From: Fulvimarina endophytica
Lineage (GTDB): Bacteria > Pseudomonadota > Alphaproteobacteria > Rhizobiales > Rhizobiaceae
Assembly (NCBI RefSeq): GCF_003403015.1
Contig: NZ_QURL01000005.1
Span: 124,001-188,000, forward strand
Direction: 5' to 3'
Length of the DNA: 64,000 bases
Shown here: piece after piece, positions 17,004-29,889 of the stretch
Position numbering within the stretch: the first letter of the stretch is position 1
How the letters are laid out: every line of letters starts with the position of its first letter
Translations under genes and position numbers: made by a program
Notes under the pieces: generated by a model
The model's database searches: none
Told to the model about the DNA's origin: nothing
Seen by the model: the letters and a program-made list of their open reading frames with translations, nothing else

Positions 17004-18011
17004 ATGGCAGTTCGCGTCGCAATCAACGGCTTCGGTCGGATCGGTCGCAACATTCTGCGTTCCATCATCGAGTCCGGGCGCACCGATATCGAAGTCGTCG
17101 GGATCAACGATCTCGGTCCGGTCGAGACGAACGCTCATCTCATTCGCTACGATTCCGTCCATGGCCGCTTTCCCAGCACCGTGAAGGTCGACGGCGACAC
17201 CATCGATGTCGGCCGTGGACCGATCCGCGTGACGGCGGAGCGCGATCCGAAGAACCTTCCCTGGGGGGAGCTCGACGTCGACGTCGCGCTCGAATGCACG
17301 GGGCTCTTCACCGCGCGCGACAAGGCTTCCGCACACCTCGATGCCGGCGCCAAGAAGGTGCTGATCTCGGCGCCCGGAACCGATGCCGACCTTACGGTCG
17401 TTTACGGCGTCAATCATCAGAAGCTCACCGCCGAGCACAAGGTCGTCTCGAACGCCTCCTGCACGACGAACTGCCTCTCGCCGGTCGCCATGGTCCTCAA
17501 CGAGGCCATCGGCATCGAGAAGGGCATGATGACGACGATCCATTCCTATACGGGCGACCAGCCGACGCTCGATACGATGCACAAGGATCTTTATCGCGGC
17601 CGTGCGGCGGCGCTGTCCATGATCCCGACATCGACGGGCGCGGCGAAGGCGGTCGGTCTCGTCCTGCCGGAACTCGACGGCAAGCTCGACGGCTTCGCGA
17701 TGCGCGTCCCGACCCCGAACGTGTCGGTGGTCGACCTGAAGTTCGTCGCCAAGCGCGAGACGAGTGTCGACGAGATCAAGCAGCTGATCCGGACGGCCGC
17801 CGAAGGGCCGCTGAAGGGCGTTCTCGGCTATACCGACGACAAGAACGTCTCGATCGACTTCAACCACGACCCGCATTCGTCGATCTTCCATATGGATCAG
17901 ACCAAGGTCATGGGCGGCACCTTCGTGTCGATCCTGTCCTGGTACGACAACGAATGGGGCTTCTCCAACCGCATGTCGGATACGGCCATCGCGCTTCACA
18001 ACGCGGGCTGA
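17004..18011 (+). CDS. gap: Glyceraldehyde-3-phosphate dehydrogenase, type I
   Basis: NAD-dependent oxidative phosphorylation of glyceraldehyde-3-phosphate in glycolysis, reversible in gluconeogenesis. The product is 335 aa. The Rossmann loop GFGRIGRN is at 9-16. The NAD-selecting Asp is in GINDLG (33-38). The active-site ASCTTNC has C153 as nucleophile and H180 as base. The C-terminal [13 protein letters not shown] is typical. Nothing suggests a dual or NADP-specific enzyme. A strong terminator follows, so pgk, often the next gene in relatives, is not in this transcript. Confidence 0.97.
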   Translation: MAVRVAINGFGRIGRNILRSIIESGRTDIEVVGINDLGPVETNAHLIRYDSVHGRFPSTVKVDGDTIDVGRGPIRVTAERDPKNLPWGELDVDVALECTGLFTARDKASAHLDAGAKKVLISAPGTDADLTVVYGVNHQKLTAEHKVVSNASCTTNCLSPVAMVLNEAIGIEKGMMTTIHSYTGDQPTLDTMHKDLYRGRAAALSMIPTSTGAAKAVGLVLPELDGKLDGFAMRVPTPNVSVVDLKFVAKRETSVDEIKQLIRTAAEGPLKGVLGYTDDKNVSIDFNHDPHSSIFHMDQTKVMGGTFVSILSWYDNEWGFSNRMSDTAIALHNAG

Positions 18012-18041
18012 TACGGCGGCGAGAACATCGCTTGATCAGCG

Positions 18042-18078
18042 ACGGCACCGTTCCTTCGGGAGCGGTGCCGTTTTCGTT
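18042..18078 (+). terminator. Strong intrinsic terminator of gap (UUCG tetraloop)
   Basis: A 12-bp stem (18043-18054 with 18059-18070, one T-G wobble) is capped by a stable UUCG tetraloop and followed by TTTTCGTTT. It starts 31 nt after the gap stop codon. Confidence 0.93.
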
Positions 18079-18253
18079 TCCGGTGCGCTGGACGATCGTC
18101 CGGCCAGGGCCGGACAGGAGCCGCGTGGTGATTGCACAGTGCAGCGAAAGGCCAAGCCTGGCGCAGGCCGAGGCTCAACCCAAGTCCACAGCGACGAGGC
18201 GTCGCGGCTGGATTCGGCGGTCGATGACGGAACGCGCAGTCGGCGATCGGGCG

Positions 18254-19075
18254 TCAGTTGCTCTTGGCGATCGCGCCGGCGGAGGCGAGCTGCTGTTCCG
18301 CATAGGACTGGGCGGTGCGACGCGTGACCTCGCTCGAGACCGCGAAGGCCTGTTCCTGAAGATTGCGGATCCATTCCTTGTCGGCCGGCGTCGCCCGCTT
18401 CAGGGCCATGGTCAACATAGCGAGCCCCCGGACCGGCTCCGGCGTGATGGAGATCGTCTTTCCGTCGAACAGGAGGTAGCCGAACAGCGCCTGCGAGCCC
18501 ACATGGCCCTTCGAGGCCGCGAGCTTCAGCCAGCGTGCCGCCTGCTTCGGATTGGTCCGCCCGCCCTCGCCTTCGAGCATCATGCGCCCGAGTTCGAACT
18601 GCGCCTTCGGATTGCCGAAATAGCTCGCCGCATGGAAATAGAACTGGCGTGCTCGAGGCAGATCGACGTTCACATGGCCCGGAATGCCGCGACGCAGATA
18701 ATCGGCGAGTGCCGTGACGGCATTGGCCACATAGGCATTGTCGGCGCTGGAATTGTCGGGCTCGCGCACGATCTGCTCGAAAATCTGGAAGGCCTCGAAA
18801 TCGTCCTCCGGCACGCCGTCGCCATCGGCATACATGCGGGCGAGCTTCCAGAGCGCACCGCGATGGCCTTTCTGGGCCGCGTATTTCAGGCTCTTGAACG
18901 CGACGTCCTTTTCGCCGCGCTTGTAGGCCTGAAAGCCGTGGCTGAAGAGTTCGAGGGAACTCGCATTCGGATCGACGATCGCGTCCGGATCGAGGGCGAA
19001 CGCCGTGGCGGGGCACCCCGCCGAGAACAGCGCGCCCGCGAGAAGGACGAGAACGAACCGACTAGATGTCCGCAT
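18254..19075 (-). CDS. exoR: ExoR-type periplasmic Sel1-repeat regulator
   Basis: A 273 aa exported protein. The N-terminal signal ends around ATAFA-LDP; an SAGC sequence inside it is only a weak lipobox. The rest is Sel1-like repeats: [43 protein letters not shown] and [18 protein letters not shown]. The spacing and the DDFEAF and RRGIPG signatures match rhizobial ExoR. ExoR is the periplasmic inhibitor of the ChvG(ExoS)/ChvI two-component system, which controls exopolysaccharide, motility and acid response. chvG/chvI are not in this window. The start overlaps the end of ilvD by 14 nt, so translation is probably coupled to ilvD. Confidence 0.82.
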   Translation of the reverse strand: MRTSSRFVLVLLAGALFSAGCPATAFALDPDAIVDPNASSLELFSHGFQAYKRGEKDVAFKSLKYAAQKGHRGALWKLARMYADGDGVPEDDFEAFQIFEQIVREPDNSSADNAYVANAVTALADYLRRGIPGHVNVDLPRARQFYFHAASYFGNPKAQFELGRMMLEGEGGRTNPKQAARWLKLAASKGHVGSQALFGYLLFDGKTISITPEPVRGLAMLTMALKRATPADKEWIRNLQEQAFAVSSEVTRRTAQSYAEQQLASAGAIAKSN

Positions 19076-20786
19076 AGCAATGCTTCTCGGCTGCGCCGCC
19101 CGGATGGGTCACCGCTCCGAGACGAGCCGTGCCGACCTGCTGCGCATATTTCCAGAGGGCTCCCGACTGGTAGTCGGTCTCACGCGCGACCCAGGTCTTG
19201 CGACGCTCGGCGAGTTCGTCTTCCGAAAGCTCGACTTCGAGCGTTCCCTCGACGGCATCGATCGTGATGATGTCGCCATCCTTCAGAAGTCCGATCGGCC
19301 CGCCGACGGCGGCTTCGGGACCCACATGGCCGATGCAGAAGCCGCGTGTCGCGCCCGAGAAGCGGCCGTCGGTGATGAGCGCGACCTTGTCGCCCATGCC
19401 CTGGCCGTAGATCGCGGCGGTCGTCTGCAGCATCTCGCGCATGCCGGGGCCGCCCTTCGGTCCCTCGTAGCGGATGACGAGAACCTCGCCTTCCTTGTAG
19501 TCGCGGGCCGAAACGGCCTTGAAGCATTCTTCTTCCGAATCGAAGCAGCGCGCAGGACCCGAGAACTTCAGGTTCTTCATGCCCGCGACCTTCACGATAG
19601 CGCCGTCGGAGGCGAGATTGCCCCTCAGCCCGACGACACCGCCGGTCTTGGTGATCGGGTTGTCGGCGGAACGGACGACGTCCTGCTGCTCGTTCCAGGA
19701 GACCTTTTCCATGTTCTCGGCAAGCGTGCGCCCGGTGACCGTCATGCAGTCGCCGTGCAGATAGCCGTGCTCGAGCATGGTCTTCATCAGGAGCGGGATG
19801 CCGCCGGCCTCGAACATGTCCTTGGCGACGTATTTGCCGCCAGGCTTGAGATCGGCGATGTAGGGCGTCTTCTTGAAGATCTCGGCGACGTCGAAAAGAT
19901 CGAACTCGATGCCGCACTCATGGGCGATCGCCGGCAGATGCAGCGCGCCATTGGTGGAGCCGCCGGTCGCGGCTACCACGGCCGCGGCATTCTCGAGGGC
20001 CTTGCGGGTCACGATGTCTCGCGGGCGGATATTGCGGCGGAGAAGCTCCATGACGATCTCGCCCGAGGCGTAGCAGAAACGGTCGCGGATCTCGTAGGGG
20101 GCCGGGGCACCGCAGGAATAGGGAAGCGCCAGACCGATCGCCTCGGCGACGGTCGCCATGGTGTTGGCCGTGAACTGCGCGCCGCAGGATCCGGCGGACG
20201 GACAGGCGACCTGCTCGATCTCGTCGAGGTCCTCGTCGGACATCTGGCCGGCGGAATGCTGGCCGACGGCCTCGAAGATGTCCTGAACCGTGACCTGCCG
20301 GCCCTTGAAGGTTCCTGGCAGGATGGAGCCGCCATAGATGAACACGGAGGGAACGTTGAGGCGAACCATCGCCATCATCATTCCCGGCAGGGACTTGTCG
20401 CAGCCGGCGAGCCCCACCAGCGCGTCGTAGGAGTGACCGCGCATGGTCAGTTCGACTGAGTCGGCGATCAGGTCGCGCGAGGCGAGCGACGACTTCATGC
20501 CCTGGTGACCCATGGCGATGCCGTCCGTGACGGTGATCGTGCAGAACTCGCGCGGGGTGCCGTTGGCCGCGGCCACGCCCTTCTTCACCACCTGCGCCTG
20601 GCGCATCAGGGAGATGTTGCACGGGGCCGCCTCATTCCAGCAGGAGGCGACGCCGACGAGCGGCTGGTGGATCTCCTCCTTGGAGAGCCCCATCGCATAG
20701 AGGTAGGACCGGTGCGGTGCGCGCGTCGGGCCCTCGGTCACATGACGGCTCGGCAGCTTCGATTTGTCGATTACGCGTGCGTCCAT
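19062..20786 (-). CDS. ilvD: Dihydroxy-acid dehydratase
   Basis: Iron-sulfur enzyme of branched-chain amino acid biosynthesis that dehydrates 2,3-dihydroxy acids to 2-oxo acids. The product is 574 aa from the second of two adjacent ATGs (20786), which has better spacing from GAGG. It is the shorter (about 575 aa) IlvD type, not the 610+ aa E. coli type. The DHAD signature [19 protein letters not shown], the cluster cysteines in [10 protein letters not shown] and [15 protein letters not shown], and [10 protein letters not shown] are present. These distinguish it from sugar-acid dehydratases of the same superfamily. It overlaps exoR downstream by 14 nt. Confidence 0.95.
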   Translation of the reverse strand: MDARVIDKSKLPSRHVTEGPTRAPHRSYLYAMGLSKEEIHQPLVGVASCWNEAAPCNISLMRQAQVVKKGVAAANGTPREFCTITVTDGIAMGHQGMKSSLASRDLIADSVELTMRGHSYDALVGLAGCDKSLPGMMMAMVRLNVPSVFIYGGSILPGTFKGRQVTVQDIFEAVGQHSAGQMSDEDLDEIEQVACPSAGSCGAQFTANTMATVAEAIGLALPYSCGAPAPYEIRDRFCYASGEIVMELLRRNIRPRDIVTRKALENAAAVVAATGGSTNGALHLPAIAHECGIEFDLFDVAEIFKKTPYIADLKPGGKYVAKDMFEAGGIPLLMKTMLEHGYLHGDCMTVTGRTLAENMEKVSWNEQQDVVRSADNPITKTGGVVGLRGNLASDGAIVKVAGMKNLKFSGPARCFDSEEECFKAVSARDYKEGEVLVIRYEGPKGGPGMREMLQTTAAIYGQGMGDKVALITDGRFSGATRGFCIGHVGPEAAVGGPIGLLKDGDIITIDAVEGTLEVELSEDELAERRKTWVARETDYQSGALWKYAQQVGTARLGAVTHPGGAAEKHCYADI

Positions 20787-21031
20787 CATGTCCTCGCTGA
20801 ATATCTCATCGTCCGAGCGGCGTTCACCACGTTCGGAACTCTTTCGAAGTGTCGACGTTTTGTGGCGGCAACACGGCATATTTCAAGCCGGGCTTTCGCG
20901 AATAATGCGACGGCGAGAGAGTGTTGCTGAACGGCACCTGAAGGCCGAGCCGCCCACGGCAAAACGGCCACGGCAGACACTGTCCACCGTGGCAGTTCGA
21001 TGCTCGGAAGGTCGAGGCCGGAACTCGCCGC

Positions 21032-22450
21032 TTACCAGGTGAACTTCAGGCTCGCATTGCCGGCATAAACGACGTCGTCGCCGACAGTACCGTTGAAGTA
21101 CGCGCCCTCGCCGATCGACTGGGAACCGTCGGTCCAGTAGCCGATCAGGCCGCCGAACCGGAGCTCGGCCCATTCGGAGCCCTTGAGGGACATGCCGGCC
21201 GAGAGCGTGTAGAGATCGGTATAGGTCGTCTCCGCACCCGAAGACACGCCGCTGTCGTAGCCGACGCTGACCGCACCCGAGACCCGGTCCGTGAACGCGC
21301 GGCCGAGGCCGAGCGAGGCGGTGTAGCCGTCGTCCCAGAAATAGGGCTGGTAGGACGAGGTCTGGCCGAGCGGGCTCGAGATCGTGTTGACGACCGCGTT
21401 GTTGGTGCTCCAGTCCGTCCAGCGGAAGGACGCCAGAAGCAGGGTGTCCTCGGCAATGCCGGTCTGCAGCTTGATGTCGAGATATTGCGGGCTCGTCACG
21501 TCGGACAGGGAGCTCTTGAACGCGCCTGCCGAGTTCAGCTGGCCAACGGCACTCGCCGCCGTCAGACCGGCACCGGCGACAACGTTGCTCAACTGGCCGA
21601 GCGCAACTTCCTGGCCGCCGCGAGCAGCGAACGCATTGCCGAGAACCGCGACATTCGCCGTACCGACGATGTCGTCATGGTCAACCTCGGAGCGATACAT
21701 GACCTGCGCGCGCAGGGCGATATCAGGATATTCGTAGGCAAGGCCGATCCGGTAGCCGGTGCTGTAACCGGACGAGACATCGCTATCGACCTGGGTCGGA
21801 AGGAATGCCTGAAGGCCAGCCGCATTCAGGCTGCGCGCAAGTCCTGCGCCCGCAGGACCGGAGGCGGCGAACTGGTTGTTCAGGCCGGTGAAGCCGAAGC
21901 TCGTTCCCTGGAAGTTGAAGTCCTCGAGGAACAGGCCGCCGAGCACGCTGAAGCGACCCGCATCGCTCGTATAGCTCACGCGGCAGGTCGTGCCGAATTC
22001 GTTGGAATCGAACTCGATGCGCTGGGTACGCGACAGTGCCGTCGCCCCGGGATTGAGCGTCGGGACGCGGTCTGCGGCCCGGGTGCTCTGGGTCGAGGAA
22101 ACCTGGAAGGGCAGCGAACCACCGGGAGCGCCGCTGTAGTCGGCCTCGGCAGCGAAGGATTCGGTATAGTGAGCCGCGCAGCTGAAGGGCTCGCCGCCGA
22201 AGGCGATGGCGAGCGAGGGGATCAGGTATTTCTGCGTGTAGTCGCCGAAATTCCCGCTCTGGCCGTTGATCGTCTCGAAGCCGCGCTCCGGGTTGACGTA
22301 GGTGTAACCGGTATGGATGGAGACCGTGCCCGGCGCGAACAGAACGTCCGTCTCCGGCGAGCCGCGCTGGAAGCCGGCAGCCAGAGCAGAGCTCGCCAGC
22401 AGCGTCGTGGCAAGCGCGCCACCGATGATGGTCTTCGTGGTTCGAGTCAT
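21032..22450 (-). CDS. FadL/OMPP1-type outer-membrane protein (long-chain fatty acid transport family)
   Basis: A 472 aa exported protein with a signal peptide (MTRTTKTIIGGALATTLLASSALA) cleaved before AGFQRGSPE. The mature part is rich in alternating hydrophobic/polar beta strands and aromatic girdle residues, and it ends in the outer-membrane signature KFTW (terminal aromatic). The N-terminal hatch-like region (LFAPGTVSIHTGYTYVNP) and C-terminal strands (FTDRVSGAVSVGYDSG, ELRFGGLIGYW) fit the FadL family, which imports hydrophobic molecules. The substrate could be fatty acids or aromatic hydrocarbons. It is a single gene. Confidence 0.85.
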   Translation of the reverse strand: MTRTTKTIIGGALATTLLASSALAAGFQRGSPETDVLFAPGTVSIHTGYTYVNPERGFETINGQSGNFGDYTQKYLIPSLAIAFGGEPFSCAAHYTESFAAEADYSGAPGGSLPFQVSSTQSTRAADRVPTLNPGATALSRTQRIEFDSNEFGTTCRVSYTSDAGRFSVLGGLFLEDFNFQGTSFGFTGLNNQFAASGPAGAGLARSLNAAGLQAFLPTQVDSDVSSGYSTGYRIGLAYEYPDIALRAQVMYRSEVDHDDIVGTANVAVLGNAFAARGGQEVALGQLSNVVAGAGLTAASAVGQLNSAGAFKSSLSDVTSPQYLDIKLQTGIAEDTLLLASFRWTDWSTNNAVVNTISSPLGQTSSYQPYFWDDGYTASLGLGRAFTDRVSGAVSVGYDSGVSSGAETTYTDLYTLSAGMSLKGSEWAELRFGGLIGYWTDGSQSIGEGAYFNGTVGDDVVYAGNASLKFTW

Positions 22451-22648
22451 GGTCCCCCCCAGATCAAAGCTGATGCTTCAAACAACGCTGTTCCGCGTTA
22501 TTGACGTGAAGGTAACTCGTAAAATTCGGGCGAGGAATAGCGCCGGGACGGGTCGTGGCAATGCTGTGACATTGTTGTGACGGATTCCGTGGCCCGCCCG
22601 CCACATTTCGCGGAGCCCGGCCCCGACGCGCAAGCCTGGCGACGGTTT

Positions 22649-22684
22649 CGATGGGAGCGAACCGATCACGGTTCGCTCCCATCG
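22649..22684. terminator. Perfect 15-bp stem hairpin at the 3' end of valS
   Basis: Arms at 22649-22663 and 22670-22684 are perfectly complementary (15 bp), with a 6-nt loop. It begins 11 nt after the valS stop codon. On the minus strand the following bases are AAACCGTC, not a U-tract, so it may stabilise the 3' end or work with Rho. Confidence 0.6.
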
Positions 22685-22694
22685 TCGGTCGGCC

Positions 22695-25592
<2,898 letters not shown>

Positions 25593-25704
25593 GCAATGTC
25601 CAGTCACGCGCTAATTTTCAGCGTTGGTGGCTGGGTTATGACCGAACAAGCTTATGTGTCAACGCAGTTGCGCGCGCCTCGGTGCGCGGGTCTGCGATCG
25701 GCGA

Positions 25705-26967
25705 TCAGGCGCTGCGAGGTCCACGGGCGACGCGCTCGATTTCCTCGCGCACGAGACGCTCGACGATCAGCGGAAGATTGTCCTCCAGCCAGTCGCTCAG
25801 CATCGGCTGGAGCATCTCGCGAACGGTCTGGTCCATCCGCTGCGCCTGCTCGTCGCGAAGGGCCGTGGCGAGTTCGAGGAAGGAGGAGGAGATCTTGGAT
25901 CCGGCATTGTCGGAGATCAGCGAGACCAGCGCCCCCTTCGACGCCGCGAAGACCGCTTCGTTGTCGCCGAGGACCGGCGATGCCGGGGCGGAGCCGGTGT
26001 CCGGAGCGCCGGCATCGCCAGCCGCGAAGGCCGTCCGGACGACGCTCTCGCCGACGGCATCCACCGTTACGGAATCCCTCCCTTCGGAGGACGACATATC
26101 GGACACCGCGCCGCGTGCGGCCACGTCCTGCGCCACCGGCTCGCCGGCCGGAGCGACGGTGTCGGACAGGTCGTCGCCGACGGCCGCGATCGCCGCGTCG
26201 ACGGCGTCGGATAGGTCGGCATCGGGCTCGGCGCCACCATCGTCATCGGCGCTCGGGCTTTCGGGATAGGCAAGGCGCAGGTTCGCGGCCTCGGACAGCG
26301 TGACGGTCTGGGGATGGTCGTAGGGCTCGGACAGCAGTCCGGCATTCATCAGCAATTCGTTCGCGAAAGCCGCTTCATCGAACTCGTCGAAGAACGCCAT
26401 GTTGTCGGCCGGCGCCGGTTCCTGCTCCGGCTCACTCTGGGATGCAGGACCGGCCGCCTTCCGGCGGCGCTGGTCGCGAACGGCATCCTCCAGGCTCGCG
26501 GCCCGCATGCGTGCGACCGAAAGCGTCGCGAGTTCCGCCATTTGCGTGGCGACCTCCCGCTCGACCGGTGAGGTCAGCGAGGACGCAGCCGCCGCCGTGC
26601 TGTCGTCGTTGACCGCCTTCAGGGGAACGGTGTGGGACACCTCGTCCCTGACGGAAACCGTTTCGGCTTCGCTTCGTGCATCTCCCGTCGTCGCCATGGC
26701 GACCGGCTGGGACACCGCACGGGGCTGCGCCGAGTTTTCAGTAACCGCCGCAGTAGCCGCAACCTTTGCGACGAGCGCATCGACGATCGCCACATCGTCG
26801 TCGGAAACCGTTTTGGGGGCCGTTGCAGGTCTGTCGAGGGGTCGCAGATCGGGCTTGGCTGCCCGGGACGGCGCGCGATCGGCATCCTCGCCGCCTTCGA
26901 TGATACGGCGGATCGAAGCGAGGATCTCGTCCATCGTCGGTTCCTGGACTGGAAGCGCGTTACCCAT
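25705..26967 (-). CDS. popZ: Polar organizing protein PopZ (DUF2497)
   Basis: A 420 aa acidic, largely disordered scaffold that condenses at the cell pole. In Caulobacter and relatives it tethers chromosomal ParB/parS and recruits polar signalling proteins. The N-terminal helix PTMDEILASIRRIIEG is the conserved client-binding segment. A long Ala/Asp/Ser-rich region follows. The C-terminal oligomerisation helices LVREMLQPMLSDWLEDNLPLIVERLVREEIER-type pattern (about residues 375-415) close the protein. The linker is longer than in Caulobacter (about 177 aa total there), as is usual in rhizobia. The ATG at 26967 follows AGGAG; a GTG one codon earlier is possible. Confidence 0.93.
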   Translation of the reverse strand: MGNALPVQEPTMDEILASIRRIIEGGEDADRAPSRAAKPDLRPLDRPATAPKTVSDDDVAIVDALVAKVAATAAVTENSAQPRAVSQPVAMATTGDARSEAETVSVRDEVSHTVPLKAVNDDSTAAAASSLTSPVEREVATQMAELATLSVARMRAASLEDAVRDQRRRKAAGPASQSEPEQEPAPADNMAFFDEFDEAAFANELLMNAGLLSEPYDHPQTVTLSEAANLRLAYPESPSADDDGGAEPDADLSDAVDAAIAAVGDDLSDTVAPAGEPVAQDVAARGAVSDMSSSEGRDSVTVDAVGESVVRTAFAAGDAGAPDTGSAPASPVLGDNEAVFAASKGALVSLISDNAGSKISSSFLELATALRDEQAQRMDQTVREMLQPMLSDWLEDNLPLIVERLVREEIERVARGPRSA

Positions 26968-27128
26968 CACCTGGCTCCTGCGTAAACCCCGGTTCGATCG
27001 TTAACGATCGAATCGTGTCCGAAACCTACGGGTGGAGAGAACCAAAGTGAATCCGGGGAACCGCGCTTTTCGGCGATTTGCCCGAATTTTTTAAAGGGAT
27101 GCTCCCGCCCGCTCCTGTCACCCGGTCG

Positions 27129-28667
27129 TCAGCGACCGTCCGGGGTCCGCAGGCCGAACCACTTGTCCTCGACTTCGATATAGTGGTCGTTCGGATCGTA
27201 GCGCTTGCCGCCAAGCTTCAGAAATTCGGGCGAAAGGCGCCCGACCGCCGACAGGACGGCATAGCCGGCCACGACTTCGTCCCGCTGGGACCCGGCGAGC
27301 AGGATGCGCGCGGTGATGACGTCGGCCTGGGCGTTGAGCACGTCGAGCGTCGTCCGCTGGCCGACATTGCGCTCCTCGATCACGCCGTTGAGCGCCAGCT
27401 GGGCCGCCCTCACCTGCGCGTTGTAGCCGGTGATGTTGGCGCGCGCCGCCTGCAGCTCCGCCCAGGAGGTGGCGACTGCCGCCCGCACCTGATCGCGCGT
27501 GCCGTCGACCTCGATCCGGCGCTGGCCGAGGACTTCCTTCTGCTGGCGCACCACCGAGGAGGCCCGTCCGCCCTGATAGATCGGAACGGTGAGCTGCGCG
27601 CCGATCGTCGCGCTCAGTTCGTTCGAGCTCTGATCGGAAAGGGTCTGCTGGAACGACCGTGTCGTGTTGACGCCGGGAAGGCCGTTCGAGGAGGTCCCTG
27701 TGTTGATCGAGTTGCTGCTCTGGTTGCCGTCGACATCCTGATACTGGTTCTGGACGGAGGCCTGGAGCTCCACCGTGGGCAACAGCGCGCCTTCGGCCGA
27801 CTTCACCTGGAAGGCCGCGGCATCGACGGCGGCGAGCGTCGCGCGGATCGCGGGATGCTCGCGCTGGGACAGATCATAGGCGGCGGTCACGCTAGCGGGC
27901 ACCGCGGCGGGCACGCGCGCCGGCTCTAGGTCGCGCGGGGCATCGCCGATGATCTCGAAGTAATTGGCTTCGCTCTGCGCGATCTGGGCAAGAGCGCTGT
28001 TGAGAAGCGCGGTCGCCAGCGCTTCCTGCGACTCGGCCTGGCTGACATCCGTGCGCGTGCCTTCGCCGACCTCGAACCGTGCCCTGGAAGCCCGGACCTG
28101 CTCGCTGAGGAAAGAGAGGTTCTGCCGGCGAAGGGAGGCGATCTGCCGGTCGCGTAGAACGTTCATATAGGCGGAAGCGGCGTTGAAGAGCGTCGTCTGG
28201 ACTTCGTTCGAGAGATTGTACTGGGACGCCCTCACTTGCGCCTGCGCGGCCGAGATATTGTTCGGCGTCTGGAATCCGTCGAAGAGCGTCTGCGTCACCT
28301 GAATGCCGACGGTCGCGCTCAACAACGTCGAATTGCTGTCGGTCGACTGGATCGAGTTCTGGATGATCGGGTTCGTGACGCCGCTGATCGTATTGCTTCC
28401 GCGGACCCGGCTCGTCGAGTCGCTGCTGGAATTCAGACGGGTCGCCGCGGCACTGCCGGTGCCGGAGATGAAGGGCCGCAGGCTGGCACGAGCCTGAGTG
28501 ACGTTCTCGTCCGTCGCCCGCAGGGCGGCGCGGGCAGCGTTCAGTTGCTGACTGTTGGCATAGGCCTTGGCGAGGGCGCCCTGAAGGCTCTCGGCATGGA
28601 CTGAGACGGGAACCGCCAGAAGAACACCGGCGGTCGCCAGCGCTCTGAACCACGATCTTACGAACAC
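27129..28667 (-). CDS. tolC: TolC family outer-membrane efflux/secretion channel
   Basis: A 512 aa exported protein that forms the trimeric outer-membrane duct for type I secretion and RND/ABC efflux. The signal peptide MFVRSWFRALATAGVLLAVPVSVHA precedes the mature start ESLQGALAKAYANS. Two OEP repeats are visible, each with long amphipathic helices (QLNAARAALRATDENVTQARASL; QREHPAIRATLAAVDAAAFQVKSAEG). Ser/Asn-rich beta segments (RLNSSSDSTSR; NQSSNSINTGTSSN) lie between. It is conserved between pcm and popZ. The RND pump gene at the right end of the window is a possible but unproven partner. Confidence 0.94.
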   Translation of the reverse strand: MFVRSWFRALATAGVLLAVPVSVHAESLQGALAKAYANSQQLNAARAALRATDENVTQARASLRPFISGTGSAAATRLNSSSDSTSRVRGSNTISGVTNPIIQNSIQSTDSNSTLLSATVGIQVTQTLFDGFQTPNNISAAQAQVRASQYNLSNEVQTTLFNAASAYMNVLRDRQIASLRRQNLSFLSEQVRASRARFEVGEGTRTDVSQAESQEALATALLNSALAQIAQSEANYFEIIGDAPRDLEPARVPAAVPASVTAAYDLSQREHPAIRATLAAVDAAAFQVKSAEGALLPTVELQASVQNQYQDVDGNQSSNSINTGTSSNGLPGVNTTRSFQQTLSDQSSNELSATIGAQLTVPIYQGGRASSVVRQQKEVLGQRRIEVDGTRDQVRAAVATSWAELQAARANITGYNAQVRAAQLALNGVIEERNVGQRTTLDVLNAQADVITARILLAGSQRDEVVAGYAVLSAVGRLSPEFLKLGGKRYDPNDHYIEVEDKWFGLRTPDGR

Positions 28668-28857
28668 GTGCGCTACTCCAGTCTGAAATTTCGCCAGCGG
28701 GACAAACGGGACGGCTCGACGCCATGCATCCGAATTGACGGCCGGGCTGCGCTATTGATCAGACAGGCAGGCTATTATTCAACCCCCATGGCGGAACCTG
28801 AGATTGATTGATGCCCGAACGGCGCAATCGTGCAACGCGTCGACCGGCGCCGAGCCG

Positions 28858-29511
28858 TCAGAAAACGAATTCGGCCTTCTTGGAAAAACCCGGCAGAGGC
28901 TTGATGGCGCAGTTGAAACCGAACCGATCCGAGACGATTCCGTCCTCGTCCTTGATGAAGAGACGCGCTTCGGCCGAAAGACCGCGGCCGATGACCGCCA
29001 CCAGTCGTCCGCCCTCGCGCAACTGGTCGAGGAAGGTCTGCGGCAGGGTGTCGATTGCCCCTTCGAACAGGATGACGTCGTAGGGCGCTTCGTCCGGATA
29101 GCCCTTTTCGAGTTCGCCCGTCACCACCGAGCAGGTCACGTAGTCGAGACGGTTGAGCACGTCCGTCGCGGTGCCCGCGAGTTCCTCGTCGCATTCGAGC
29201 GCGACGACGGAACTTGCCAGAAGCGACAGGATCGCGGCGCCGTATCCCGTACCGGTCCCAACGTCGAGAACCACGTCGTCCTCGCTGATCGAGGCAAGCT
29301 GCAGGATCTTGGCGAAGGGAGACGCCTCCATGAGGAAACGGCCGTTGCCGACGGAAATATCCTCGTCGATATAGGCGAGAGGCCGCTTTGCGGAGGGCAC
29401 GAACTCCTCGCGCGGCACCGTCAGGAATGCGCGCAGAATGGCGTGCGATGTCACGTCGGTCGTCCTGATCTGGTTGTCGACCAGCTTGGTCCGGGCGTCC
29501 TTGAAGTCCAT
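28858..29511 (-). CDS. pcm: Protein-L-isoaspartate O-methyltransferase
   Basis: SAM-dependent repair enzyme that methylates isoaspartyl residues in damaged proteins. The product is 217 aa from the ATG at 29511, which follows AAAGGAA; a start seven codons earlier is less likely. The SAM-binding motif is LDVGTGTGYGAAIL (about 76-89), with VVALECDEEL following and GELEKGYPDEAPYDVILFEGA as the post-motif region. It carries the extended Pcm N-terminus (DNQIRTTDVTSHAILRAF). It is the first gene of the pcm-tolC-popZ-valS series. The C-terminal FKKKAEFVF-like ending (FSKKAEFVF) is normal. Confidence 0.94.
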   Translation of the reverse strand: MDFKDARTKLVDNQIRTTDVTSHAILRAFLTVPREEFVPSAKRPLAYIDEDISVGNGRFLMEASPFAKILQLASISEDDVVLDVGTGTGYGAAILSLLASSVVALECDEELAGTATDVLNRLDYVTCSVVTGELEKGYPDEAPYDVILFEGAIDTLPQTFLDQLREGGRLVAVIGRGLSAEARLFIKDEDGIVSDRFGFNCAIKPLPGFSKKAEFVF

Positions 29512-29889
29512 CGACCACGTTCCTTTCTGCAAGCTCCCGCCTTTTGCGGGCAGGCATCAGACCTCCATATTAGGAGGTCCTTCCATTCGCAAGACTGCAT
29601 GACTTCGGCCCGCGAACGATCGCATCGCCGCGCCGCCCGTTCGAGGCCTTGATCCGAGGGCGATGAGGCGCGTCCGGCGACCATGGGTTGATTATGAAGG
29701 GCATCTGGGTCACAAGTTGCACCGCAACATGGACCCGTGCGCAACGGGTGGCTACGCCGGGCGCCTATCCCTCGGCCAATCTCCTCGTCGCGGCACGACG
29801 CATCGATCGTCACCGCCTGAATGGTTCCGACCGGATTGGATCCGGCCGGCCCTTTGCCGACGCGACGACCCGATATCGATCTGACACTC
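29512..29889. other. 378-bp divergent intergenic region between pcm and the SulP gene
   Basis: No credible gene is seen. A 7-bp inverted repeat (GACCTCC, 6-nt spacer, GGAGGTC; 29560-29579) and a 5-bp hairpin (CCCGC-CTTTT-GCGGG, near 29537) lie close to the pcm start and could be operator or leader elements. The remaining 250 bp shows nothing I can name. Confidence 0.5.

Noticed and set aside
18036..19016. 326-codon frame on the same strand as exoR
   Set aside because: It is a shifted frame inside exoR and across the gap terminator, giving an Arg-rich meaningless product.
29663..29884. 73-codon open frame before the SulP gene
   Set aside because: Arg/Pro/Ser-rich translation typical of a random GC-rich frame, no ribosome binding site, and no family resemblance.
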